From positions 2,220,001 through 2,284,000 of the forward strand of contig NZ_CP004078.1 in the NCBI RefSeq assembly GCF_000612505.1: DNA of 64,000 bases. The letters run 5' to 3'. The first letter of the stretch is position 1. The number at the start of each line of letters is the position of its first letter. The notes beneath the pieces were generated by a model, which worked only from the letters and a program-made list of their open reading frames with translations, did no database searches and was not told the DNA's origin. A program made the translations under genes and the position numbers. This document shows, one piece after another, positions 1 to 9,090 of the stretch. This DNA comes from Paenibacillus sabinae T27 (GTDB lineage Bacteria; Bacillota; Bacilli; Paenibacillales; Paenibacillaceae).

Positions 1-143
1 TATAAGTAGTATGCGCGCAAAAGAGAGAATTCATAACTGCTATTTTTGAAGTCTGCCTTTAAGAACAAGAGAAACAGGGAGAAAACAGGGGCATCCGCCG
101 CGATTTTTCGGCATGGTCAGCGATATTTCGCCAAAGACTCTTT

Positions 144-192
144 CTACAATATATGGTATAGTTTAAAGGCCGCTTCACACAATATATTGTGA
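144..192 (+). promoter_or_regulatory. pair of NrdR boxes upstream of nrdJ
   Basis: Two 16-bp sites match the NrdR-box consensus ACACWATATATWGTGT. The downstream one, 177-192 (ACACAATATATTGTGA), is almost perfect; the upstream one, 144-159, matches about 12 of 16. Their starts are 33 bp apart, about three helical turns, as is usual for NrdR pairs. NrdR represses ribonucleotide reductase genes when dATP/ATP is high, and the next gene is a reductase. The rest of 1-369 shows no gene and no B12 riboswitch signature that I can see. Confidence 0.8.
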
Positions 193-378
193 CAAATGCG
201 GTAAAAGCCGTTTTATTTCGAATAGAAGAGGTTATTTGTAATTGACAAGATGAACTTCCGGGAGCTTCTTAAGAGCCGTAGCGTTATGGCAGGGAAGCTC
301 ATGTTGTGGGTGACAAAATGAAAACCCGCCTGACACATACATCGGAATACGAATCATACTTACGGGAGGTTGTTTATA

Positions 379-3060
379 TTGAGTACAGTGAAGCGCAAGC
401 AGCAGCTGGAGGGGCTAAGCGAGAAAATCTTTTTGGACCGCTATGCCTGGAAGGATGCCGATACAAATAATGCCAAGGTGGGCGATGTGGTTCTGGTACT
501 GACGAAGGATGATCCGAAGTTCCCGACCAAGGAAGTCGGAGAAATCGTGGAGCGCAGCGGCCGGACGGTAACGGTCAAGACGCGCAGCGGCGAGCTGGTG
601 AAATCCGATGTGGAGAAGCTCACGCTTAATATAGAAAAAACACCGGAAGAAATGTGGGACCGCCTGGCGGGAGCCATGGCTTCCGTGGAGAAGACGCCGG
701 AGCTGCAGCGCGAATGGACGGATAAATTTCGCAGCATCCTGGACGACTGGAAGCTCGTTCCGGGAGGCCGGATCGCAGCTGGAGCGGGTGCGAGCGACGA
801 ACTGACGTTGTTCAACTGCTATGTCATTCCTTCGCCAAAAGACAGCCGTGGCGGCATTATGGAGACATTGTCCGAAATGACGGAGATTATGGCCCGTGGC
901 GGCGGTGTCGGCATCAATCTGTCTTCGCTGCGTCCGCGCCGTGCCGTTGTCAAGGGCGTTAACGGCTCTTCGAGCGGAGCGGTATCCTGGGGAGGTCTGT
1001 TCAGCTATACGACTGGCCTGATCGAGCAGGGCGGCAGCCGCCGCGGTGCGCTGATGCTGATGATCAACGACTGGCATCCGGACGTGGCCGATTTCATTAC
1101 CGTTAAACAGACGATGGGCCAGGTGACAAACGCCAACCTGTCGGTTTGCGTCAGCAACGCCTTTATGAAGGCGGTCAAAGAGGATCTCGACTGGGATCTC
1201 GTCTTCCCGGATACGACCGAGCCGGACTATAACGAAGTCTGGGACGGCGATCTGGATAAATGGAAGGCGGCGGGCCGCAAGGTCAACCATTACCGTACCG
1301 TTAAAGCGCGGGAGATCTGGCATACGATCATCGAATCCGCGTGGAAATCGGCGGAGCCGGGCGTCGTCTTCATGGAATACTACAACCAGATGTCCAACAG
1401 CTGGTACTTCAACCCGATCATTTGTACGAATCCGTGCGGTGAGCAGGGGCTGCCGGGCTGGGGCGTCTGCAACCTGTCCGCGATCAACCTCTCCAAGTTT
1501 TACGACGAGGAGAAGCATGATGTCGCTTGGGACGATCTGGCGACGACAACCCGCTATTCCGTGCGCTTCCTGGACAATGTTATCGACAAGACGCCGTATC
1601 ATTTCCCGGAGAACGAAGCCAATCAGAAAAAAGAGCGCCGCGTAGGTCTCGGAACAATGGGTCTGGCCGAGCTGATGATCAAGCTGAATATCCGTTACGG
1701 CAGCCCGGACTCGCTGGAATTTCTGGACAAGCTGTACGGCTTCATGGCGCGCGAAGCTTATCTGGCTTCAGCCGGAATCGCGGCGGAGAAAGGTTCTTTC
1801 CAGGCGTTCGACGCCGAGAAATACCTGCTTAGCGGCTTTATGAAAAATATGACTGAAGTGTATCCAGAGGTCGGCGAAGCCATCTCGAATCAGGGGATGC
1901 GCAACGTTACAGTCATTACCCAAGCACCGACAGGCAGCACGGGCACGATGGTCGGCACATCGACCGGCATCGAGCCGTACTTTGCCTTCAAATATTTCCG
2001 TCAAAGCCGCCTCGGCTTCGACGAGCAGTTCGTGCCGATTGCAGAGGATTATCTGGAGGCTCATCCGGGCGAAGAGCTGCCGGATTATTTCGTAACCTCC
2101 ATGGACCTGTCCGCGAAGGATCACATCCGCGTACAGGCCGCCATTCAGCGCTGGGTGGACAGCTCCATTTCCAAGACGGCGAACTGCCCGAACGACTTTA
2201 CGGTGGAAGAGACGAAAGAGCTGTACGAGCTGGCCTTCGACCTCGGCTGCAAAGGCGTCACGATTTACCGCGACGGCAGCCGCGATACGCAGGTGCTGCA
2301 GACGGAGAAGAAGGAAGACAAGAAGGATACTCCGCTGAAAGAGACAGCTGAACCCGCTGCCGAAGCGGCTGCGGAAGCCCCTGCGGCGCCGGCTGTAAAT
2401 GTGGCTCCATCTGCTCCGGCTCCAGCCGCGCAGGCCGCCGGAGGCGTCGTTGACAAGCAGTACAAGAAACGCCCGCAGGTGCTGCGCGGCGCGACCTACA
2501 AGATCAACACGCCGTTCGGCATGGCGTACATTACGATTAACGACCTGAATGGCACGCCGGCCGAAATCTTCCTGAACGTCGGCAAGGCCGGCTCCGACGT
2601 GTTCGCGATGGCGGAAGCGCTCGGCCGCGTCTGCTCCCTGTTCCTCCGCTACGGAGACCACGGCGAGAAGGTGGAGCTGCTGATCAAGCATCTCAAAGGC
2701 ATCGGCGGCTCCGGCGCCATCGGCTTCGGCGCAAACCGCGTCGAGTCCATCGCCGACGCGGTGGCGAAGGCGCTGGAAACCCATGTGCAGCAAAGTGCAC
2801 ATGAAGACCACGCTCCCGCGCCGATCGCCGCAACACTCGCGCTCGAGGATTTCGAGAGCGCGCTGAACGCCGAGCTTAAAGCCGGCGGCGTCGCTCCGGC
2901 AGCCCCGGACGCTGAGGCCGACCACGGCCACGGCGGACACGGGCACAGCCATTCGTCAGCGACTTCCCGCGACCTGTGCCCATCCTGCGGCAGCGCCTCG
3001 CTGATTAATATCGAGGGCTGCAAGACGTGCGGGAACTGTGGCTACAGCCGTTGCGGGTAA
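379..3060 (+). CDS. nrdJ: adenosylcobalamin-dependent (class II) ribonucleotide reductase
   Basis: Reduces ribonucleotides to deoxyribonucleotides in the cytoplasm using adenosylcobalamin as radical source. Signature stretches are visible: GGGVGINLSSLRP in the N-terminal third, NPCGEQGLPGWGVCNLSAIN with active-site Cys and Glu, and APTGSTGTMVGTSTG as the phosphate-binding loop. A low-complexity Ala/Pro/Glu linker (about residues 650-690) leads to a TSCPD-type domain, a His-rich segment and a C-terminal zinc-ribbon-like tail (CPSC...CKTCGNCGYSRCG) that probably carries the redox-active cysteines. The 893-residue length is normal for long Bacillota NrdJ proteins. I chose TTG at 379 because GGGAGG at 364-369 lies 9 nt before it; an upstream TTG at 370 abuts that site. 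Preceded by NrdR boxes, so probably NrdR-repressed. Confidence 0.95.
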   Translation: MSTVKRKQQLEGLSEKIFLDRYAWKDADTNNAKVGDVVLVLTKDDPKFPTKEVGEIVERSGRTVTVKTRSGELVKSDVEKLTLNIEKTPEEMWDRLAGAMASVEKTPELQREWTDKFRSILDDWKLVPGGRIAAGAGASDELTLFNCYVIPSPKDSRGGIMETLSEMTEIMARGGGVGINLSSLRPRRAVVKGVNGSSSGAVSWGGLFSYTTGLIEQGGSRRGALMLMINDWHPDVADFITVKQTMGQVTNANLSVCVSNAFMKAVKEDLDWDLVFPDTTEPDYNEVWDGDLDKWKAAGRKVNHYRTVKAREIWHTIIESAWKSAEPGVVFMEYYNQMSNSWYFNPIICTNPCGEQGLPGWGVCNLSAINLSKFYDEEKHDVAWDDLATTTRYSVRFLDNVIDKTPYHFPENEANQKKERRVGLGTMGLAELMIKLNIRYGSPDSLEFLDKLYGFMAREAYLASAGIAAEKGSFQAFDAEKYLLSGFMKNMTEVYPEVGEAISNQGMRNVTVITQAPTGSTGTMVGTSTGIEPYFAFKYFRQSRLGFDEQFVPIAEDYLEAHPGEELPDYFVTSMDLSAKDHIRVQAAIQRWVDSSISKTANCPNDFTVEETKELYELAFDLGCKGVTIYRDGSRDTQVLQTEKKEDKKDTPLKETAEPAAEAAAEAPAAPAVNVAPSAPAPAAQAAGGVVDKQYKKRPQVLRGATYKINTPFGMAYITINDLNGTPAEIFLNVGKAGSDVFAMAEALGRVCSLFLRYGDHGEKVELLIKHLKGIGGSGAIGFGANRVESIADAVAKALETHVQQSAHEDHAPAPIAATLALEDFESALNAELKAGGVAPAAPDAEADHGHGGHGHSHSSATSRDLCPSCGSASLINIEGCKTCGNCGYSRCG

Positions 3061-3099
3061 GGGGAAGAACGAAATAATCAATAACTGAATAAACAAGTT

Positions 3100-3190
3100 T
3101 TCTAGGGTTCCGCAGTCGCAAGACTGGTCTGGTCCGAGAGAAAACTCATAGCCAAATGGCTGTGACACGGAAGGATAAAAGCCTGGGAGA
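3100..3190 (+). promoter_or_regulatory. guanidine-I (ykkC class I) riboswitch aptamer
   Basis: The leader carries the conserved blocks of this aptamer in order: CTAGGGTTCCG at 3102-3112, ACTGGTCTGGTCCGAGAG at 3123-3140, ACACGG at 3165-3170 and GGATAAAAGCCTGGGAGA at 3173-3190. It lies just upstream of a paired SMR exporter, the classic guanidine-efflux context. The 3' end of the aptamer also forms the 5' arm of the following terminator, so ligand binding should favour read-through. Confidence 0.93.
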
Positions 3191-3232
3191 TAAACGCATT
3201 ATGCGGTTTATTTCCCAGGCTTTATTTTTTTA
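3179..3232 (+). terminator. riboswitch-controlled intrinsic terminator
   Basis: GCCTGGGA (3181-3188) pairs with TCCCAGGC (3213-3220), with an inner ATAAACGCA/TGCGGTTTAT stem and a following T-rich run. The 5' arm overlaps the conserved GCCTGGGAGA of the guanidine-I aptamer, so aptamer and terminator are mutually exclusive. Confidence 0.9.
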
Positions 3233-3272
3233 TGGTCAGATTTTGAATGAGAATTTTAAGGAGGAGCGTGCT

Positions 3273-3611
3273 ATGCATAAAACGTGGATTACAGTCATTG
3301 TTGCGGCTATATTTGAGGTTGCATGGGTTATTGGGATGAAGCATGCTGATAACTTTTTGGAATGGATTGGTACAGTAATCGCTATATACATCAGCTTTTA
3401 TTTGATGATAAAGGCGGCTCGTTCACTGGCAGTTGGAACGGTATACGCTGTATTTGTTGGCCTAGGAACGACAGGAACTGTAGTAGCTGATATTCTTTTG
3501 TTTGATGCAGACTTAAGTGTTACGAAGATAGTTTTAATCGGACTGCTGCTCATTGGAGTGATTGGTCTGAAAATGCTTAGTAAGAAGAAAGAGGAGGTCA
3601 GTGGAATATGA
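3273..3611 (+). CDS. ykkC: SMR-family guanidinium exporter subunit, YkkC-like
   Basis: Small multidrug resistance protein of 112 residues with four predicted transmembrane helices. The catalytic membrane glutamate is visible in the first helix (AAIFEVAWVIGMKHAD). Paired SMR proteins under guanidine-I riboswitches export guanidinium. ATG at 3273 is preceded by AAGGAGGAG; an in-frame extension upstream would run through the riboswitch. The stop overlaps the start of the next gene by 4 nt (ATGA), so the two subunits are translationally coupled and probably form a heterodimer. Confidence 0.9.
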   Translation: MHKTWITVIVAAIFEVAWVIGMKHADNFLEWIGTVIAIYISFYLMIKAARSLAVGTVYAVFVGLGTTGTVVADILLFDADLSVTKIVLIGLLLIGVIGLKMLSKKKEEVSGI

Positions 3612-3922
3612 ATTGGATATATTTGATTCTGGCGGGCATGTTTGAAATGACAGGGGTATTGCTTATCAACAAGTATAATCAATCCCGCAGTTGGAGATCA
3701 CTCACCCTTTTGATTACCAGCTTTGGCCTTAGTTTTTTATTTTTGTCGTTGGCAATGAAAATACTTCCGATGGGAACAGCTTACGCTGTATGGACTGGAA
3801 TTGGCGCTTCTGGAGGTGCTATCCTTGGAATGATCTTTTATAATGAGCCACGCAATTTAATGCGCATTTTGTGTATAGGGTTGGTCCTCGGCTCTGCTGT
3901 GGGACTGAAACTAGCCAGTTAA
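3608..3922 (+). CDS. ykkD: SMR-family guanidinium exporter subunit, YkkD-like
   Basis: Second SMR subunit, 104 residues and four helices, with the membrane Glu in GMFEMTGVLLINKYNQ and a conserved GTAYAVWTGIGASG motif in helix 3. It overlaps the previous gene by 4 nt and ends the riboswitch-controlled unit. Acts with it in the cytoplasmic membrane as a proton-coupled guanidinium antiporter (family and context inference). Confidence 0.9.
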   Translation: MNWIYLILAGMFEMTGVLLINKYNQSRSWRSLTLLITSFGLSFLFLSLAMKILPMGTAYAVWTGIGASGGAILGMIFYNEPRNLMRILCIGLVLGSAVGLKLAS

Positions 3923-3988
3923 AAATATATTAGTGCAGCCCTAAAGTTCGTTTTCTGATAAAGCTAATTTAAATAAAAGGAGACTTCT

Positions 3989-5011
3989 ATGCAGAAGAAA
4001 ATCATATTAACTGGGTATGGTACCGTTGCAAAAGAGCTAATCAAACTGATTATTCACAATGAAGCTTTGATCAAAGAAAAATACGGCTTTGACTTACTCG
4101 TAACCGGAATCGTTGGCAGTAAAGGAATGATTTACGAAGAAAAAGGAATCAAGCTCTCAAGCTTGATTGATTTCGGAACGGGTTCGGAAGCACTTTCGAG
4201 ATATTCGGAATATTTCAAGCTCCCTTTTACTGAACCGATTTTTCAAGGAGATGTCCTGATCGAGTGCACTCCGACAAATATAGAAACGGGAGAACCAGCA
4301 CTTGGCTATATTCAGAAATCTATGGAGAATGGGATGGATATTGTCTCTGTTTCAAAAGGAGCGCTTGTAAAGTCATTCGATAAAATCAAAACACAAGCAG
4401 CCAAGCATGGTAGTCGATTAAAGTACAGCGGCGCAACCGCGGCAGCCTTACCAACGCTTGATATCGGAGAATACAGTCTAGCAGGATGCACGATTACTCG
4501 TATTGAAGGCATTTTAAATGGAACCTCCAATTTCATTTTAGCAAGCATGAGTGAGAACAATTTATCTTTAGAAGAAGCGCTAAAAATTGCACAGGAAAAA
4601 GGAATTGCGGAAGCAAACCCGGCTTTAGATGTGCAAGGATTTGATACGGCTTGCAAAATTCTCCTCCTCGCTAATGGATTTTTCGGAAGCAGCTTATTAA
4701 TCGACGATGTAAAAATTAAAGGAATTGAACAAGTCACTAAGGAAGACATTCAGGAAGCTAAACAAAATGGCCGTACGCTTAAGCTTCTAGCTAGTGCTTA
4801 CAAAGAAGCTGAGAATGTAATCGTAGAAGTAAAACCATGTGAGCTTGAAAGCGAGCATCCTTTAGCTCATGTCAATGGAACAAATAAAGGTGTCGTTTTT
4901 GAAACGATCGAAATGGGGGCCGTTTGTGCAATTGGAGGCGCATCTCACCCAAGAGGAGCAGCAGCGGCAGCATTAAAGGATGTCATTAATCTATATAGAG
5001 AAACGACTTGA
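3989..5011 (+). CDS. hom: homoserine dehydrogenase (short form)
   Basis: Converts aspartate semialdehyde to homoserine in Met/Thr/Ile synthesis. The N-terminus carries a Rossmann-like ILTGYGTVAKELIKLI. The family signature GILNGTSNFILASM and the catalytic region EANPALDVQGFDTACKILLL are present, as is the C-terminal HPLAHVNGTNKGVVFET barrel segment. At 340 residues it lacks the C-terminal ACT regulatory domain of long Hom proteins, so it is probably not threonine-inhibited through ACT. AAGGAGA lies upstream of ATG 3989. It stands alone, is AT-richer than nrdJ, and may be a second, acquired copy. Confidence 0.88.
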   Translation: MQKKIILTGYGTVAKELIKLIIHNEALIKEKYGFDLLVTGIVGSKGMIYEEKGIKLSSLIDFGTGSEALSRYSEYFKLPFTEPIFQGDVLIECTPTNIETGEPALGYIQKSMENGMDIVSVSKGALVKSFDKIKTQAAKHGSRLKYSGATAAALPTLDIGEYSLAGCTITRIEGILNGTSNFILASMSENNLSLEEALKIAQEKGIAEANPALDVQGFDTACKILLLANGFFGSSLLIDDVKIKGIEQVTKEDIQEAKQNGRTLKLLASAYKEAENVIVEVKPCELESEHPLAHVNGTNKGVVFETIEMGAVCAIGGASHPRGAAAAALKDVINLYRETT

Positions 5012-5196
5012 GACTGTTCCGAATTCGATGGTATTTATGAGCAAGCGGCTAGGAGCGATTTGTTCGAAAGGCTGGAGCAGCAAGCTGGAGAAAAAAACAG
5101 GCTCGGTCGTCCGTCAAGTGGTCCGGTGCGCTTCATCCCTGGTTGAAAAAGTGCCTGATAATTGAAAATCAGCTTAGCCGGTAGCCGGCTATTTTC

Positions 5197-5316
5197 AATG
5201 CCCCCCAAGAAAAGTTGGAAGAAGCGTCCAACCGGATCTTACAACAAACCAAAGATCTTGAAAAAATAGTTAATGAATTGAAAATGAGTCTGATTGAGCA
5301 TATCCCAAGAAAGTAA
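5197..5316 (+). pseudogene. C-terminal remnant of an unidentified coiled-coil protein
   Basis: The gap 5012-5486 has no intact gene. One frame from 5197 to the stop at 5314 reads as 39 residues of plausible helical, coiled-coil-like sequence (EKLEEASNRILQQTKDLEKI), without its own start codon. This suggests the tail of a lost gene. The family is not recognisable. An overlapping 61-codon frame at 4980-5165 is not convincing. Confidence 0.3.
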
Positions 5317-5486
5317 ACAGCAAGGCGGATGAATCGCAAAAGTTAACCGTAACATGATTCAATACCATGCAGTGGGTTTCCAATATTTACATACCCAATA
5401 CAACGATCTAACATTCTATTTACCATTCATTGCTAGAATTATCCTATTGTCCCCTGTGACGAAAAAAGAGTATAGGAGGAGATAGG

Positions 5487-7586
5487 ATGAGATTATTAAA
5501 GTACATAACAGCTATGTTGCTGGCCTTTCTGTTGGCGGCGGGGTCTTTGAATGCGGCGGGACCTGTATGGGCAGCAGAGTCTCCGGATGCTGCGGTATCC
5601 GTCAGCAAGGTAACGGTAACGTTCAATGGCGATCCCAAAACTTCCAAGGGGTTCACGTGGTATACGCCAAAGGCTTCTCAAGACAGCACTGTACAGGTTA
5701 TTGAAGCGACCTATGGAAAAGCGGAGTTTGACACCGGCCTTACGTTCAAGGGAATAACCCAGGTATCTACAAACTCTCCTCTGGAAAATGTGCATAAAGC
5801 CGAAGCAACCGGCCTCAAAGCAAACACCGCTTATTATTTCCGCGTGGGAGATGCCGCGCTGAATGTGTGGAGTGAAGCGGGAACGTTCAAGACGGCGCCT
5901 GCAAGCGGAGCCTTCACGTTCATCGACCTGGCCGATACGCAGGCGAAGAGCGAGGACGAAGCGATCCTTTCCTCCGAAACGCTGGCCAAAGCGCTGGCGA
6001 CGGTTCCGAATGCCGACTTTGTGGTCCATAACGGCGACATTGTCGATAACGGAATCAAGGAGGAGCAGTGGAACTGGCTGCTGGGCCACTCCCAGCAAAG
6101 CTTGCTGAACACAACGATTGTGCCGGCTGCGGGCAACCATGAAGACGAGAACAAGGCGTTCATCGAGCATTTTGACATCAAACCGGCCGCAGGCTCGGCT
6201 ACAGAAACCGGAGCGTACTACTCCTACGATTACAGCAACGCGCATTTTGTGGTGCTGAACTCGAATGAGAATTCGGAGGAGTACGCGGATTTCTCCAAGG
6301 ATCAGGTAGAGTGGCTGAAAAATGATGTGAAGGCAGCCAAGGCGGCAGGCGCCCAATGGATTATCGTGAACATTCACAAGGGACCGTACACGACGTCGAA
6401 CCATGCGACCGACACTGACATCATGGGACCAAACGGAGTGCGGAATAAGATCGCTCCGCTGATGGCAGAGCTGGACATTGATTTTGTCCTTCAGGGGCAT
6501 GACCATATTTACGCCCGCACGAAGCCGATCAAGAGCGATAACACCGCTGCCGCAACCTCGAAATTCATCGAATCGCAGAACGGCAAATCCGTGGAATACA
6601 CGGTCAACCCGGACGGCACGATTTATCTGATCCCGGCGACAGCCGGACCGAAGGTCTATTACAAGAATCAAAAAGAAGCGCTTGGAGGAGACAAGTATTA
6701 CAATCTGTTCGAGCGTGCGGAAGAAAACCATGCGGCGAAATACGGCCCGGACCCAGGCGACACCACCCGTCCAAAACGCAGCCAGGTACAGAATTTCGTG
6801 GGCATCACGATTGACGGCGGCAAGCTGACGGCATTTACGTATGAAATTGATCAGAATGTAGATAAAGCTGCTCCTTATCTGGTTGATCAGTTTGGTATTC
6901 AAAAAATTTCCAATACCGGTAATAACGTTGACACCCCTAGCAATACTGGAGGTGGAGGAACGAAACCGGCGGCGCCAGCAACGCCGACGGTACCAACGGC
7001 ACCAACTACGCCGTCAGCACCAGAAATACCGGCACCAACCGTTCCGGCAGCAAAGCTGAAGGATATTGGCGGGCACTGGGCAGCAGCTGCAATCAACAAG
7101 GCCGTGGAGCTTGGATTTGCCAAAGGGTATGCGGACGGAACCTTCCGTCCGAACCAAACGGTCAACCGGGCGGAATTTATTACTCTCCTGATGCGTGCTG
7201 TGAAACATCCGGACGCCGGGAAGTCACTGGGCTTCAAAGATGCGGGCAACATTCCGGCTTGGTCGCAATCCTTTATCGCGCAAGCTCTGGATGCGGGTAT
7301 TATTGCCGGCTATAACGATAACACCTTCCGTCCCGATCAGGTCATCACAAGAGCCGAAATGGCAGCGTTGATTGTCCGTGCTGGCGGGGTCGAAGTGAAT
7401 CCTAAAGCGGCGCTGTCTTTTGCGGACGCCAAGGATGCTCCGAAATGGGCGGTTCCTTATATCGCAGCGATTAAGGATGCGGGACTTGTGAACGGAATCG
7501 GTCAGAACCGGTTTGCTCCAAATCAAAGTGTTACAAGAGCGGAAGCTGTAACCGTCATTCTGGGGCTGCTGCAGCAAGCGCAATAA
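5487..7586 (+). CDS. secreted SLH-anchored purple-acid-phosphatase-type metallophosphoesterase
   Basis: Extracellular phosphoesterase held on the cell surface. Residues 1-29 are a signal peptide (hydrophobic core, cleavage near VWA). Then comes a purple-acid-phosphatase N-terminal fibronectin-like domain (about 35-135). The calcineurin-like metallophosphatase domain (about 140-460) has its metal-ligand motifs in order: DLADTQ, NGDIVDNG, GNHED, NIHKGPY and GHDHIYAR. A Pro/Thr/Ala linker (about 480-525) leads to three SLH repeats to the end, for binding pyruvylated secondary wall polymer. The substrate is unknown; scavenging of phosphate or nucleotides is likely. RBS AGGAGGAG precedes the ATG. 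No pho-type partner genes adjoin it. Confidence 0.92.
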   Translation: MRLLKYITAMLLAFLLAAGSLNAAGPVWAAESPDAAVSVSKVTVTFNGDPKTSKGFTWYTPKASQDSTVQVIEATYGKAEFDTGLTFKGITQVSTNSPLENVHKAEATGLKANTAYYFRVGDAALNVWSEAGTFKTAPASGAFTFIDLADTQAKSEDEAILSSETLAKALATVPNADFVVHNGDIVDNGIKEEQWNWLLGHSQQSLLNTTIVPAAGNHEDENKAFIEHFDIKPAAGSATETGAYYSYDYSNAHFVVLNSNENSEEYADFSKDQVEWLKNDVKAAKAAGAQWIIVNIHKGPYTTSNHATDTDIMGPNGVRNKIAPLMAELDIDFVLQGHDHIYARTKPIKSDNTAAATSKFIESQNGKSVEYTVNPDGTIYLIPATAGPKVYYKNQKEALGGDKYYNLFERAEENHAAKYGPDPGDTTRPKRSQVQNFVGITIDGGKLTAFTYEIDQNVDKAAPYLVDQFGIQKISNTGNNVDTPSNTGGGGTKPAAPATPTVPTAPTTPSAPEIPAPTVPAAKLKDIGGHWAAAAINKAVELGFAKGYADGTFRPNQTVNRAEFITLLMRAVKHPDAGKSLGFKDAGNIPAWSQSFIAQALDAGIIAGYNDNTFRPDQVITRAEMAALIVRAGGVEVNPKAALSFADAKDAPKWAVPYIAAIKDAGLVNGIGQNRFAPNQSVTRAEAVTVILGLLQQAQ

Positions 7587-7604
7587 CAGCAATTTTTCAC
7601 AAAC

Positions 7605-7725
7605 GGGGCGTCCCATAAGCCTGCAATGGCTAGGGACGCCTCTAACCGTTCATTTGATCTGGTTTCTGGTGAACTTACAAAGGAAAGATGGGTTAGCCAA
7701 TTTCATTGGTTGCCCCCTTTTTTAT
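7605..7725 (+). terminator. two tandem hairpins after the SLH phosphoesterase
   Basis: GGGGCGTCCC (7605-7614) pairs with GGGACGCCTC (7633-7642) but has no T tract. The second hairpin, 7690-7717, with GCCAAT/ATTGGT and GGG/CCC stems, is followed by a run of Ts and should be the effective terminator. Confidence 0.75.
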
Positions 7726-7885
7726 TTCTGGAACCAGTCTTCTGGCGGTTCAATGTATTAAAAGAAAATAAAGATGCATACAGAATTATCTAACCTTTCG
7801 AAATTATAAAATGCTTATTTCTATTTTATTAATATTAATTCGTAAGCTAGAATGACATTGAAATTGAGATAAAAGGAGTGTCTCC

Positions 7886-8427
7886 ATGCAAAAAGAGTTC
7901 GTCAGATCCCAATTTTCGTTCATTATGGAGAGCGTTGAATTAGACATTGCAGCCATTAATCGTGATGGAGAACTTTCCCCAATTGTATTCCTTCATGGCT
8001 TTGGCTCGATGAAAGATGATTACGCCGACATCGTTCGCTATTCAGCTTTTGCCGGTCATCCCTTTCTTGCATACGATGCGCCGGGTTGTGGCGAATCTCA
8101 CTGCTCGGACTTGTCGCAGATCTCTATTCCCTTTCTGGTGGAAACAGCATTAGCAGTACTTGAGATTGTTTTCTCAGCAGACAAATCATCGACTATCCAG
8201 AGGCTGATGCCGAGCGGTTCCTGGATGACTTCATTGAGCGAACCCGTCATACGCCAGCCTATTCTAGCGCCCTATATGCATCCAACCTGCGCCATAAAGT
8301 TCGGGCCGACGCGGTACGAGGGATCTTCCAGTCCATGGTCGGAGTTATCCGACTACGGCGATCTGATTAACAAGTTTCTAGGCCTTCCCTGCCCTAAAAT
8401 GTTCATGTACGGTGAAGAATTTCCCAT
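7886..8427 (+). pseudogene. alpha/beta hydrolase, frameshifted and truncated
   Basis: The first about 95 codons read as an alpha/beta hydrolase N-terminus (VFLHGFGSMKDDYADIV, then DAPGCGES). Near 8170-8185 the homologous reading moves to another frame (continuing DYPEADAERFLDDFIERTRH) and returns to the first frame near 8335 (LSDYGDLINKFLGLPCPKM). The hydrolase ends around YGEE, without the catalytic Asp/His part, and runs into an MFS fragment. The remaining 216-codon open frame is therefore chimeric and unlikely to be functional. Confidence 0.75.
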
Positions 8428-8880
8428 CAAGAAAAAAGGGATGGTGCTGGCCACGTATGTTAGTGCCACATTGGCGGGAGGACTTCTGGGTCGGGTATTA
8501 TGCGGATTTATTACGGAGCACTTCAATTGGGAATAGTTTTTTCTTATAACAACGGTCATGACAACTCTCGTCAGTCTCTTGATCTACTTCTTTTTATCGG
8601 AATCGACAGGGCAGGTCTTTTGAAGATTCCCTCTGCCAATACTGAACACATCTGTTGTAGTTGTAATCACACTTTTATGTTCCGGTATGTCGTATAATGC
8701 ATTTATGATTGTTGCGCACATGTCTTAGGTATTTCCAAGTCTATTGAATACGGAGAGTTTAGTGCATCAATGGCTTCTATTGCCATGTCACTAAGCGCAA
8801 TACTTGGATCATTGGTTGGTCCATTTTTAGTTGGCCTAGTTGCTAAGATATGTTACCTTATTGTTAAAAGGGGAGTGTGA
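8428..8880 (+). pseudogene. MFS transporter C-terminal remnant
   Basis: After the hydrolase scar the same frame reads KKKGMVLATYVSATLAGGLL, typical of an MFS helix. Further MFS-like segments continue in other frames: MTTLVSLLIYFFLSESTGQV near 8560, a hydrophobic segment near 8650-8720, and SMASIAMSLSAILGSLVGPF near 8770-8830. Several frameshifts break the gene. Hydrolase and transporter pieces abut directly, which points to a deletion fusion. Confidence 0.65.
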
Positions 8881-8883
8881 AAC

Positions 8884-9090
8884 ATGCAATGGATTTTATT
8901 ACTAGTTATCATTATTCTAAACGTCGGGGTGCTTCCACTAATTAATCGAGTGTATCCCTTAGTCAATGGGATACCTTTTTTTCTGTTCTGGTATCTCTTC
9001 AGTTTAATTATTACCCCGATACTTTCATGGTTTGTATATGTTATCGGAGAAAAGAAACATGATAGTGAGTTAAGGAGTGCTGAAGAATGA
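8884..9090 (+). CDS. DUF3311-family small membrane protein (YhjC-like)
   Basis: 68 residues with two transmembrane segments (about 3-22 and 30-52) and a charged tail. DUF3311 proteins are usually encoded directly before a sodium:solute symporter, as here, and may be an accessory subunit. GGGGAG precedes the ATG. The 3' end overlaps the next gene by 4 nt (ATGA), giving translational coupling. Confidence 0.85.
   Translation: MQWILLLVIIILNVGVLPLINRVYPLVNGIPFFLFWYLFSLIITPILSWFVYVIGEKKHDSELRSAEE

Noticed and set aside
415..2952. Long minus-strand frames opposite nrdJ
   Set aside because: Their Arg/His-rich translations have no recognisable domains, and nrdJ on the other strand is certain.
4980..5165. 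61-codon frame overlapping the hom 3' end
   Set aside because: No SD, low-complexity basic sequence and no family; the better coding signal nearby is the 5197-5316 remnant.
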